Assembly (NCBI GenBank): GCA_045577735.1
Contig: JAZNIY010000008.1
Coordinates: 186,001-250,000, forward strand
Direction of reading: 5' to 3'
Length of the DNA: 64,000 nucleotides
Origin: Stercoripulliclostridium_A sp045577735
GTDB lineage: Bacteria; Bacillota; Clostridia; Christensenellales; DTU072
The stretch's first letter is position 1. Every line of letters begins with the position of its first letter. A program made the position numbers and the translations under genes. Shown piece after piece: positions 23,799 through 31,894 of this stretch. Under the pieces are notes generated by a model. The model was not told the origin of the DNA, did no database searches, and saw only the letters and a program-made list of their open reading frames with translations.

Positions 23799-24539
23799 TT
23801 AGTTTTTCTTAAACACAAACAAATACTCGTGGGCAAGCAGTAAAAAGTTGTGTTTTATACTGTTCGTTTTCCAAAATCCTGTTGCTTTGCAGTTGTGTTG
23901 TTCTTTTATAATAATTTCTTTTGTCTTAAAGCCTGCAAGTTCAAAAATTCGCATTGTTTCAAATGCAAGTGGTTGCACCATTCCGTTTTTACGAGTGTCG
24001 CCCATTAAAACAGCGCAAAATTTACCTTCCTTTAGGACTCTAAAACTTTCTTCTGCAACTTTGCCTATTTCCATTAAAAATGATTTAATAGGCAAGTGAG
24101 ATAAATCGCCGTCAATATCTTCGCTGTATTGAATAATATCGGCATAAGGTGGGTGCGTACAAATTAGGTCAATGCTTTCATCGGGCAACTCCAATTTTCG
24201 AGCGTCGCCAAGATGAATAGAAATATCTACGTTAGAATCAAACTCAAAATTACATTTGTTGCGAGATAATTCAACCGCATTAGGGTTTATATCAACACCG
24301 ATAAAATTTCTACCCGTTAGTTTAGATTCAACGGCAGTCGTGCCACCGCCTACAAACTGATCTAAAACAGTATCGCCCTCGTTTGAATAACGCAAAATAA
24401 TGTTTCGAGGAATATAAGGCGACCAATTACCACGATATTTAGCGTCGTGAGTTGCCCATTTACCACGATTAGGGAACGCCCAAACAGTATTTGTTTCAAG
24501 CTCGAAATTTTCGGGTTGTAAAGGGATTTTCTTTGCCAT
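23799..24539 (-). CDS. DNA amino-methyltransferase (second enzyme of DpnII-type system)
   Basis: 246 residues from ATG 24539, one base after the restriction gene's stop (an upstream ATG at 24566 overlaps that gene). The SAM-binding motif DQFVGGGTTAVES (about 60-72) comes before the catalytic THPPYADI (about 128-135), so the motif order is I then IV without an intervening recognition domain, unlike classical DpnA (IV then I). The family methylates exocyclic amino groups of A or C. It lies directly after the DpnII-like endonuclease and probably protects host DNA. Confidence 0.85.
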   Translation of the reverse strand: MAKKIPLQPENFELETNTVWAFPNRGKWATHDAKYRGNWSPYIPRNIILRYSNEGDTVLDQFVGGGTTAVESKLTGRNFIGVDINPNAVELSRNKCNFEFDSNVDISIHLGDARKLELPDESIDLICTHPPYADIIQYSEDIDGDLSHLPIKSFLMEIGKVAEESFRVLKEGKFCAVLMGDTRKNGMVQPLAFETMRIFELAGFKTKEIIIKEQHNCKATGFWKTNSIKHNFLLLAHEYLFVFKKN

Positions 24540-24540
24540 A

Positions 24541-25404
24541 TTATTCAGCGAAAAGCGTATCAACAACGCCGTTTTCCATATCGGAAATGCAATAGATATT
24601 ATCCATTACGTCAAACGTTTCTTCTAAATTGTGGCGTGCTGATTGCCAACCTTGTCCGTCGGTAAACCACACAAACGCAAAACCGTGAATTTCTTTTGCC
24701 TCTAACGCAATAGTTTTATAACTTCTTGCTGTTTCATTAAGCTTAGAGCCACCACTTGAATAAAAATTAGTTTCAATGCCATAAATGGTAACACCTTTTT
24801 TAACAACGAAATCAAAACGCTTTTCTGCCTTACCTTGATTTGAAATGTTTGAAAGGTCAATAGACCACTTTTTCTCAATGTCAGATATGTACATTTCTTT
24901 GAAGTAGTCAACGCCTTTAACAAGACCTACTTTTTGCAAATAATCTTCAACGAGGTTTTCCATTAAATGACCGCCACGGTTTTTACGACCATTGCTATCA
25001 AGACCAACCTCAACACCTGTAACGTAATCGACAAGATTATTTATAACGTGTTCAGAAATCAAAGAGAAAAGCCCTGTTTTTTTCATAAACATTTTATATT
25101 CTTCAACGGAATAGTTCATTTTCTTAAAGTTGAAAAGATATTCGCCGTCGCCGTCAATAGTATAAATTTCACGACCTCTAACAGCTAGTAATACGGGAAT
25201 ACATTTTAATACTTGCGGATAATCCGTAAGCAATTTTTCAAAATCTGCCTCTATATTTTTAGAGCCGATTAGCGAATTAAGAATATTAAGTTCAACCTTA
25301 ATCGTTTCTACGTTTCCGTAAACTTTGTTAAAGTCAACGTAATAACCGTAATCGCAAATGCTATTTCTAAACGTTTTTAACCATTCCTTAAAATCTCTTT
25401 TCAT
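24541..25404 (-). CDS. DpnII-family type II restriction endonuclease
   Basis: 287 residues. The DpnII/MboI-family pattern is recognisable: the N-terminal FKEWLKTFRNSI, the central GGHLMENLVEDYL, KRFDFVV, and the catalytic-region ETNFYSSGGSKLNETARSY. DpnII enzymes cut unmethylated GATC. It lies between a D12-class adenine methyltransferase upstream and another methyltransferase downstream, as in dpnM-dpnA-dpnB systems though in a different order. The specificity GATC is inferred from the family. Confidence 0.9.
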   Translation of the reverse strand: MKRDFKEWLKTFRNSICDYGYYVDFNKVYGNVETIKVELNILNSLIGSKNIEADFEKLLTDYPQVLKCIPVLLAVRGREIYTIDGDGEYLFNFKKMNYSVEEYKMFMKKTGLFSLISEHVINNLVDYVTGVEVGLDSNGRKNRGGHLMENLVEDYLQKVGLVKGVDYFKEMYISDIEKKWSIDLSNISNQGKAEKRFDFVVKKGVTIYGIETNFYSSGGSKLNETARSYKTIALEAKEIHGFAFVWFTDGQGWQSARHNLEETFDVMDNIYCISDMENGVVDTLFAE

Positions 25405-25419
25405 AAGTTTGTTTTCTCC

Positions 25420-25662
25420 TTAATAGCGAGTGTCGTGGGTGCAAAAATATGTACCTATAGTTTCAAATAAAGTTTTGTCATTAGGGGCTAAGTCAATTAA
25501 AAGTTTCAAGTCTTGTTTTGTTTGATATCCGTAGTTTTGTTGATTATCAACGCTTTGTTTTAAAAATGACTTTATCGCTTTTTCTTTTATATGATTTTCA
25601 ATGTTTGGATCTTGAAGTAGTTTTATAAAATCAAGTAGAAATGTGAAGAAATCTTGTTCCAT
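25420..25662 (-). CDS. Small unknown protein in the restriction operon
   Basis: 80 residues, helical, with no recognised motif. It sits 14 bases from the Mrr-like gene and 15 bases before the DpnII gene, with an AGGGAGATACTT ribosome site on the minus strand. Its size and position suit an accessory, antitoxin-like or control protein, but no helix-turn-helix is visible. Confidence 0.65.
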   Translation of the reverse strand: MEQDFFTFLLDFIKLLQDPNIENHIKEKAIKSFLKQSVDNQQNYGYQTKQDLKLLIDLAPNDKTLFETIGTYFCTHDTRY

Positions 25663-25676
25663 AAGTATCTCCCTAA

Positions 25677-26522
25677 TTATTCTATCGTGATATGTATTAC
25701 ATTATCGACAAGCTTCCATTTCGCTTGCTTTGAAATGAAAATATTATCTTCATTAATCAAACCGCTTTGTTTATATATTTCTGTTACTCCACCTAAATAT
25801 CTACGTGTTTTATCTATATTTAGTTGATAAGTGCTACCATTAAAAACAACCGTTATAGTTTCATCGTTAGCGCTTATTGTATTTTTAATTAGTTGAGGGA
25901 TGATTAAAATACGCGCGCGAATATCGTTTGCAGTTATTTCTCTTGACACGATGTAGTCATTTTCAATAGTGATAACAGGGGTAGAGTCGCAAGTAGATAC
26001 TTCAGTAAAAAGGCTCTTAATTGCCTCTTTTACCAAAACAGGCTTATATGTAAAACCTATTCCGTTTTCAATACACATATCAAGAAGTTTCTCACCATTT
26101 ATTAAAATAGTAGGATTATTAGGATTGCTAATGGCTTCTTCTAGTGCTCCTTTTGTAAAATCAGAGGTGGTAATCAAAACGTTAATAAAATTACAATTCA
26201 AAACATTGCCGTTTTTATCTCTTTTTGTAGAGCCTTTTAAATCCCTTATTTCTTTTGCTTGAACTTTGTTTGATAGCTTGTACCTTTTGGCTTGGATGTA
26301 GTAGTTTATAGTATCTATACCACCAACATCAATTCCTTTTTTAATACAAGTTAAATCAATACCTTTATCGCCAACATATTGCGTAGTAACGACTTCTTCA
26401 AAGCCGATTTTTTGCAAAAAATGATTTAAGAAAAGTTCAAAATCTCTAGGGCTGACAAAGCAATCGTAAAGCGCTTGGATATATTCCTTTTTAAGTTCCT
26501 TTGGTAAATCTAAATAATTCAT
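25677..26522 (-). CDS. Mrr-like restriction endonuclease
   Basis: 281 residues. The N-terminal ~145 residues carry the Mrr-type PD-(D/E)XK core: FELFLNHFLQKIGF, then VGDKGIDLTC (catalytic Asp) and YYIQAKRY (Q-x-K). A C-terminal domain (about 185-281), beta-rich and basic, may bind DNA. Mrr enzymes cut modified DNA, or act as ordinary restriction enzymes when paired with methylases. Here it is inserted between the D12 methyltransferase and the DpnII endonuclease genes, so two nucleases share one operon. Confidence 0.8.
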   Translation of the reverse strand: MNYLDLPKELKKEYIQALYDCFVSPRDFELFLNHFLQKIGFEEVVTTQYVGDKGIDLTCIKKGIDVGGIDTINYYIQAKRYKLSNKVQAKEIRDLKGSTKRDKNGNVLNCNFINVLITTSDFTKGALEEAISNPNNPTILINGEKLLDMCIENGIGFTYKPVLVKEAIKSLFTEVSTCDSTPVITIENDYIVSREITANDIRARILIIPQLIKNTISANDETITVVFNGSTYQLNIDKTRRYLGGVTEIYKQSGLINEDNIFISKQAKWKLVDNVIHITIE

Positions 26523-26534
26523 CTTGTTTCCTCT

Positions 26535-27602
26535 CTAATTACAAATAAGCAATTCTTTTATCTTGCCACGGCTGTCGCCTTTACTGTTTATTGCTCTTGT
26601 AGCCTCAACCTTGTTTATTGTATATGATTTATAAAGTTCCTCGAAGAAAGTATCTTCGGGGTTTACGTTTTGCGGATCAGAATTACTTAACATTATTTTT
26701 GCACCGCTTAAATTTATTTCATCAATAAATCTTGCAAGGCGTATTTGTTCGTTATCATCAAAGCAATCGGCATTATATGCTGTAAAGCCCGCTGTTTCAG
26801 AAATAGGACGGTAAGGGGGATCAAGATAAACAAAAGTATCTTTATCTATAAAATCTTTTGAAAGAGTATAATCTCCACAAACGATAGTAACGTTTTGTAA
26901 TGCCTCAGATACGTTACGCAAATTGTTTTCATCGCAAATAGTTGGGTTTTTATATGCTCCCATAGGAACATTAAATTGTCCTTTCTTGTTCACACGATAA
27001 AGCCCATTAAAGCAAGTCTTGTTTAAGAATATAAATAAAGAGGCTTTTTCGACTGCGGTTTCTTCAGTAATTTGCAAAGAATTAAATCTATCTCTTGCTG
27101 TATAGTAATAATATTTACGTCCGTTTTCATCCATAGGAACGAACGCAAGTTGCATTTCGGTTAGTTTATTTACAAGCTCGTCAACCTTGTTTTTTACAAC
27201 GTTATAAGCGTTGATAAGCTCTTCATTTATATCACTAATATAAAGGCTTTCAAAGTTATATTTAGAAAGAATATTAAAAAGCAATGCACCACCACCAACC
27301 AATGGCTCTGCATACTTTGTTAAGACTTTTTTCCCGTCAATAGGAATATATTTTTCTAATTGTTCAATAAGTTGACCTTTACCTCCAACCCATTTAACAA
27401 AAGGCTTTAACTCAACAATCTTTTGTTTTTCGTATCTAATAGTACGCTTATCAATAGGCTTTTCGGCATTGCTTGGGATAATCCACATATTGCCGACCAT
27501 CATTGCACCTTTAATGCGTTCTTCCGCGCATAAAATTGCAACGCGTCTTTGAGAAATATTCCATTTTTCTGCTGCCTCTTTTGCCGACATATAACTAAGC
27601 AT
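26535..27602 (-). CDS. D12-class N6-adenine DNA methyltransferase with N-terminal HTH
   Basis: 355 residues from ATG 27602, chosen for the GAGGTGAT ribosome site and the promoter position. Residues 1-55 form a helix-turn-helix domain of the excisionase-like kind (SAKEAAEKWNISQRRVAILC, ending GNMWIIPSNAEKP). The methyltransferase follows with motif I FVKWVGGKGQLIEQL (about 70-84) and catalytic DPPYRP. The D12/Dam/DpnM class methylates A in GATC. The fused HTH may control the operon or add DNA contacts. First gene of the restriction operon. Confidence 0.9.
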   Translation of the reverse strand: MLSYMSAKEAAEKWNISQRRVAILCAEERIKGAMMVGNMWIIPSNAEKPIDKRTIRYEKQKIVELKPFVKWVGGKGQLIEQLEKYIPIDGKKVLTKYAEPLVGGGALLFNILSKYNFESLYISDINEELINAYNVVKNKVDELVNKLTEMQLAFVPMDENGRKYYYYTARDRFNSLQITEETAVEKASLFIFLNKTCFNGLYRVNKKGQFNVPMGAYKNPTICDENNLRNVSEALQNVTIVCGDYTLSKDFIDKDTFVYLDPPYRPISETAGFTAYNADCFDDNEQIRLARFIDEINLSGAKIMLSNSDPQNVNPEDTFFEELYKSYTINKVEATRAINSKGDSRGKIKELLICN

Positions 27603-27629
27603 AAATATCACCTCAAATATGATACATAT

Positions 27630-27658
27630 ATTATATTCCAAATCTCGAATAATAGCAA
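27630..27658 (-). promoter_or_regulatory. Promoter of the restriction-modification operon
   Basis: Minus-strand TTGCTA (27658-27653) and TATAAT (27635-27630), spacer 17, about 20 bases before the expected ribosome site. Confidence 0.85.
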
Positions 27659-27720
27659 TAGGATATTTACTAAAACTTAAACATAAATTTTTGGTTTATA
27701 ATGTGATGCCACTATTATGA

Positions 27721-27800
27721 GTGCTTGTTATATACAAGTAGACCCAATTTCAAGGTATAAAATATATGTTTGGCGGCGGAGGGTATTAAACATAAAACTA
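27721..27800. repeat. Island repeat, A part (copy 1)
   Basis: gtgcttgttatatacaag, then tagacccaatttcaaggtat, then tttggcggcggagggtatt and aaacataaaact. The first part matches 38249-38300 and 42096-42145; the end matches the end of the R repeat at 38595-38617. It separates the restriction block from the fucose block and looks like a deleted full-length repeat. Confidence 0.75.
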
Positions 27801-27813
27801 TCTTTTGTTGAGA

Positions 27814-27842
27814 TTGACTTTTTGTTTAACCTATGTTAGTAT
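27814..27842 (+). promoter_or_regulatory. Promoter of the fucose operon
   Basis: TTGACT at 27814 and TAGTAT at 27837, spacer 17. The expected RNA start is at about 27849, the A of the fucA ATG. Confidence 0.75.
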
Positions 27843-27848
27843 GAAAGC

Positions 27849-28559
27849 ATGGAACAAATACAAGAAATAAAAGAACAACTATGTGACGTATGTCATAAAA
27901 TGTGGCAACTTGGTTGGGTTGCTGCAAATGATGGAAACGTTAGTGCAAAACTTCCCGATGGAAGGGTTATTGCTACGCCTACAGGCATCAGTAAAGCATT
28001 TATTACACCTGAAAAACTTGTTATTCTTGACAAAGAGGGCAATATCCTTGAAGCCAACGAAGGATATCGTCCATCAAGTGAAATCAAAATGCATCTTCGT
28101 TGTTATCAAAAGAGAGAGGACGTTTTTAGTGTAATCCATGCTCATCCTCCTGGTGCTACTGGGTTTGCTGTAGCACATAAGGCAATGGATATGTATAACA
28201 TGATAGAGGATGTTGCCGTTATTGGTTCGGTACCACTTACTCCTTATGGCACACCATCTACTTCGGAAGTTCCGGATTCAATAGAACCATACCTTGAAGA
28301 ACATGATGTTATGCTTTTAGAAAACCATGGAGCACTTGCCGTGGGAAGCGACGTAATAACCGCTTTTTATAGAATGGAAAGTCTTGAACTTTGGGCAAAA
28401 ATAACTATTAATGCTGTTATTTTGGGTGGCAGTCACGATATTAGCAAAGAGAACATACAAAAACTCATTGATTTAAGAGGATACTATAGAGTAACGGGTA
28501 GGCACCCCGGATATAAGGTTTTTAATCCGGAAGATAATTTGCTTCATAAGAAGGATTAA
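27849..28559 (+). CDS. fucA: L-fuculose-phosphate aldolase
   Basis: 236 residues, class II aldolase/adducin family. Visible landmarks: WVAANDGNVSAKL (substrate loop), PSSEIKMH (catalytic-Glu position), IHAHPPGA (Zn-binding His pair) and LLENHGALAVG (third His). It splits L-fuculose-1-phosphate to dihydroxyacetone phosphate and lactaldehyde. No ribosome site precedes the ATG, and the promoter places the RNA start at or within a base or two of it, so translation may be leaderless. Followed 23 bases later by the sugar kinase gene. Confidence 0.9.
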   Translation: MEQIQEIKEQLCDVCHKMWQLGWVAANDGNVSAKLPDGRVIATPTGISKAFITPEKLVILDKEGNILEANEGYRPSSEIKMHLRCYQKREDVFSVIHAHPPGATGFAVAHKAMDMYNMIEDVAVIGSVPLTPYGTPSTSEVPDSIEPYLEEHDVMLLENHGALAVGSDVITAFYRMESLELWAKITINAVILGGSHDISKENIQKLIDLRGYYRVTGRHPGYKVFNPEDNLLHKKD

Positions 28560-28582
28560 TTAGTCCAAAAGGTCAAGATAAG

Positions 28583-29992
28583 ATGAAAACGGTTTTAGCC
28601 TTTGATTTTGGTGCTTCTTCTGGAAGAGCAATAAAAGGAGTCTTTGACGGAAAAAGTATAAAGTATTCAGAAATTCATCGTTTTGAAAACATACCCCAAA
28701 TAGTTGATGGGCATGTTTGTCATGATGTTGATATGATTTTTGAGGAAATCAAAACTGCGATTAGAAAGGCAGGGAGGGTTGATTCAATCGCTTTTGATAC
28801 TTGGGGTGTTGATTATGCACTTCTTGATGAAGAAGGTAATATTATACACGAGCCGTATCATTATCGCGATAGTCGCACTGCTAACGCCTTGGAGATTGCG
28901 TTTGCCAAAATGCCAGCAGAAGCAATATTTGTAGAAACCGGCAATCAAATAATGAATATCAACACCCTTTTTCAACTTCTCTGTGACAAGGATCTTCATA
29001 ATGCAGATAAATTGCTTTTTATGCCGGATTTATTTGCTTATCTTCTTACTGGGGAAAAGGTTTGTGAAGTTACTATAGCATCAACGTCGCAAATGTTTGA
29101 TATGGTAAAAGGGGAATGGAGTAAGAAAGTTTTAGATACTTTTGGCATTAAAAAAGAATTACTTCCACCTTTGAAAAAGAGTGCAACGATAAACGGCTAC
29201 TATAACGGAGTGCCAGTCATAAGTGTTGCCGGACATGATACGCAATGTGCCGTTGTAGCAATGCCCACGCATACGAAAGATGTGGCTTTTCTTTCCTGTG
29301 GCACTTGGTCGCTTATGGGGTGTGAGGTAGATGCTCCGATTATTACAAAAGAAAGTGCTGAGTACGACCTTTCTAACGAAATGGGCGCAAATGGAAAAAT
29401 CAACTTTCTTAAAAACATTAGTGGGCTTTGGCTCATCCAACAACTAAGACAAGATTTAAAAGAACATGGAAAGAGCTTATCTTACGATGAACTTGAAAAT
29501 TTGGCGAGATCAAGTGAGAAATTTCGTAGTTTTATAGATCCCGATGCCCCTGATTTTTCGGCACATGGCGATTTGATTGACAAGATAAAAGCATATTGCA
29601 AAAAAACAAACCAACCAGTACCTTTGACTATCGGTCAAATAGTACGCTGTATTTATGAAAGCCTTGTTATGAAATATAGACTTGCCCTTGAGCAAATCAG
29701 CGAGTGTGCCCAAAAAAACTTTGAAGTACTTAACCTTATGGGTGGCGGTTCCAAAGATAGTTTCTTGTGTGAATTAGCCTCTGAGAGCATAGGTATCCCT
29801 GTTATTGCAGGGCCGGTTGAAGCCACCGCTCTTGGCAACATTATATTACAACTTATTGCACTTGGTGCAATAAAGGATGTTGACGAGGGACGAAAAATAA
29901 TTGCCGAAACGGAAAATGTAAAACTTTTTAACAAAAAAAGAAGGGCAGAGTGGGATGTGGCATATAAAAGATTTTGTGAAATTATATCGTAA
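28583..29992 (+). CDS. L-fuculokinase (RhaB-like FGGY kinase)
   Basis: 469 residues with FGGY-family features: N-terminal phosphate loop AFDFGASSGRAIKG, then AFDTWGVDYALLD, the central VAGHDTQCAVVAM and SCGTWSLMG, and the C-terminal LMGGGSKDSFLC ATP region. By sequence it is like rhamnulokinase (RhaB); by context, between fucA and fucI, its substrate is most likely L-fuculose. The RhaB-like kinase in fucose operons is known from other anaerobes. Rhamnulose cannot be excluded from sequence alone. Confidence 0.88.
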   Translation: MKTVLAFDFGASSGRAIKGVFDGKSIKYSEIHRFENIPQIVDGHVCHDVDMIFEEIKTAIRKAGRVDSIAFDTWGVDYALLDEEGNIIHEPYHYRDSRTANALEIAFAKMPAEAIFVETGNQIMNINTLFQLLCDKDLHNADKLLFMPDLFAYLLTGEKVCEVTIASTSQMFDMVKGEWSKKVLDTFGIKKELLPPLKKSATINGYYNGVPVISVAGHDTQCAVVAMPTHTKDVAFLSCGTWSLMGCEVDAPIITKESAEYDLSNEMGANGKINFLKNISGLWLIQQLRQDLKEHGKSLSYDELENLARSSEKFRSFIDPDAPDFSAHGDLIDKIKAYCKKTNQPVPLTIGQIVRCIYESLVMKYRLALEQISECAQKNFEVLNLMGGGSKDSFLCELASESIGIPVIAGPVEATALGNIILQLIALGAIKDVDEGRKIIAETENVKLFNKKRRAEWDVAYKRFCEIIS

Positions 29993-30034
29993 CAATTTTT
30001 AATAAATATACAATAATTGAAAGGAGAAAAAGAA

Positions 30035-31819
30035 ATGTTGTACCCTAAAATTGGAATTAGGCCTGTTATTGACGGACGCTGGGGTGGCGTTAGAGAAAGT
30101 CTTGAAACACAGACGATGAATATGGCAAAATCAGCAGCAAAACTTATAAGCGAAAACCTTAAATATCCAGACGGCACACCAGTACAATGCGTTATTTCCA
30201 ACACTACAATTGGTGGTGGTGCAGAAGCCGCAAAATGCGAGGAGCAATTTTCCACAGAAAATGTTGTAGCGACCCTTTCGGTAACTCCTTGCTGGTGTTA
30301 CGGCTCCGAAACATTTGATATGAACCCAAATACGATTAAAGCAGTATGGGGATTTAACGGTACAGAAAGACCCGGCGCCGTATATCTTGCCGCCGTAATG
30401 GCTGCTTATGCCCAAAAGGGACTTCCGGCATTTTCTATTTACGGTAAAGACGTTCAAGATATGGATGATACGACCATTCCTTCCGACGTTAGCGAAAAAA
30501 TCCTTCGTTTTGCAAAATCTGCTGTTACGGTAGGATGGATGAAGAACAAGTCTTACGTTAATCTTGGTGGGGTATCAATGGGCATAGCAGGCAGTTATTG
30601 TGATGCATCTATGTTCCAAAAATATTTTGGTATTCGTGCCGAGTGGGTTGATATGAGTGACATCATTAGAAGAATAACCCTTGAAATATATGATAAAGAT
30701 GAGTACGATAGGGCTCTAAAATGGATTAAAGCAAATTGTAAGGAAGGCTTTGACGTAAATGCCGGTAAAGAACTTCCCGAAATCATAAAGAAATCTAAAG
30801 TTGTACCAGCAGATAAGGACTGGGAGTTTATCGCAAAGTTTTCAATTATAGTTAAAGATATTCTTTATGGAAATAAGAAACTTGATGAGCTTGGCTGGCA
30901 TGAAGAAGCACTGGGTAAAAATGCGGTTGCCGGCGGGTTCCAAGGACAAAGAAATTGGACGGATTGGCTTCCCAATGCAGATTTTACCGAAGCAATAATG
31001 GCTTCTACCTTTGACTGGAATGGACCAAAGGCTCCCACTCCGTTTGCAACGGAGAATGACACACTTAATGGGGTTTCCATGATGTTGGGAACGCTTTTAA
31101 CAGGAAGTGCTCCATGTTTCCATGACGTTCGTACATATTGGAGTCCCGAGGCTTGTGAAAGAGTAACAGGAATTAAGCCAGAGGGGAAGGCAAGCGAAGG
31201 TTTTATTCATCTTATCAATTCTGGAGCAACAGCCCTTGACGGATGTGGTGCATCTAAAAACGATAAAGGCGAGAATTGCATGAAGCCCTTCTGGGAAATG
31301 ACGGAATCAGATATAAACGCCTGCTTGGAAGCAACCGATTGGTGCAGAGCAAATTATGAATATTTCCGTGGCGGTGGTTTTTCTAGTCATTTCCGTTGTA
31401 AAGCAGAAATGCCCGTTACAATGCTTCGTGTAAACATTGTAGAAGGGGTTGGCCCGGTTATGCAAATTGCAGAGGGATATACTGTAAATATTCCCGATAA
31501 TGCACACACGACTATTGATTTAAGAACGGATAGAACATGGCCTACAACTTGGTTTACTCCCATTCTCACGGGCGAGGGTGCATTCAAAGACGTTTACTCT
31601 GTTATGGCAAACTGGGGAGCAAACCATGGTGTTACGGTATATGGTCACGTAGGGGCAGACCTTATTACACTTGCATCCATGCTTCGTATACCTGTTAATA
31701 TGCACAACGTATCGCAAGAAAAAATCTTCCGTCCCCATTCATGGACAGCGTTTGGTACCGAGGATAGTCAATCGGCAGATTACAAAGCATGTGGCGTTTA
31801 TGGTCCCATTTATGGCTAA
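30035..31819 (+). CDS. fucI: L-fucose isomerase
   Basis: 594 residues from ATG 30035, which has AAAGGAG 8 bases upstream. The full-length family pattern is present: start PKIGIRPVIDGRWGGVRESLE-like, TPCWCYGSETFD, WGFNGTERPGAVYLAA, GVSMGIAGSYCD and C-terminal GADLITLASMLRIPVNMHN. It converts L-fucose to L-fuculose with Mn2+; active-site Glu and Asp lie in the central region. It completes isomerase, kinase and aldolase in one operon. No fucose permease, regulator or propanediol gene is visible. Confidence 0.95.
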   Translation: MLYPKIGIRPVIDGRWGGVRESLETQTMNMAKSAAKLISENLKYPDGTPVQCVISNTTIGGGAEAAKCEEQFSTENVVATLSVTPCWCYGSETFDMNPNTIKAVWGFNGTERPGAVYLAAVMAAYAQKGLPAFSIYGKDVQDMDDTTIPSDVSEKILRFAKSAVTVGWMKNKSYVNLGGVSMGIAGSYCDASMFQKYFGIRAEWVDMSDIIRRITLEIYDKDEYDRALKWIKANCKEGFDVNAGKELPEIIKKSKVVPADKDWEFIAKFSIIVKDILYGNKKLDELGWHEEALGKNAVAGGFQGQRNWTDWLPNADFTEAIMASTFDWNGPKAPTPFATENDTLNGVSMMLGTLLTGSAPCFHDVRTYWSPEACERVTGIKPEGKASEGFIHLINSGATALDGCGASKNDKGENCMKPFWEMTESDINACLEATDWCRANYEYFRGGGFSSHFRCKAEMPVTMLRVNIVEGVGPVMQIAEGYTVNIPDNAHTTIDLRTDRTWPTTWFTPILTGEGAFKDVYSVMANWGANHGVTVYGHVGADLITLASMLRIPVNMHNVSQEKIFRPHSWTAFGTEDSQSADYKACGVYGPIYG

Positions 31820-31854
31820 TTAGAAACCTAAAACACATATAACCATAAAAACAA

Positions 31855-31885
31855 AAAAGGCCTTGTCTTAACAAGGTCTTTTATC
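31855..31885. terminator. Bidirectional terminator between fucose and glycan operons
   Basis: Stem aaaaggccttgt / acaaggtctttt with loop ctta and A/T-rich flanks on both sides, between convergent operons. Confidence 0.85.
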
Positions 31886-31894
31886 ATTTTATCG

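Noticed and set aside
25420..25662. 80-residue gene as an antitoxin or C protein
   Set aside because: No helix-turn-helix or toxin partner pattern; left as unknown.
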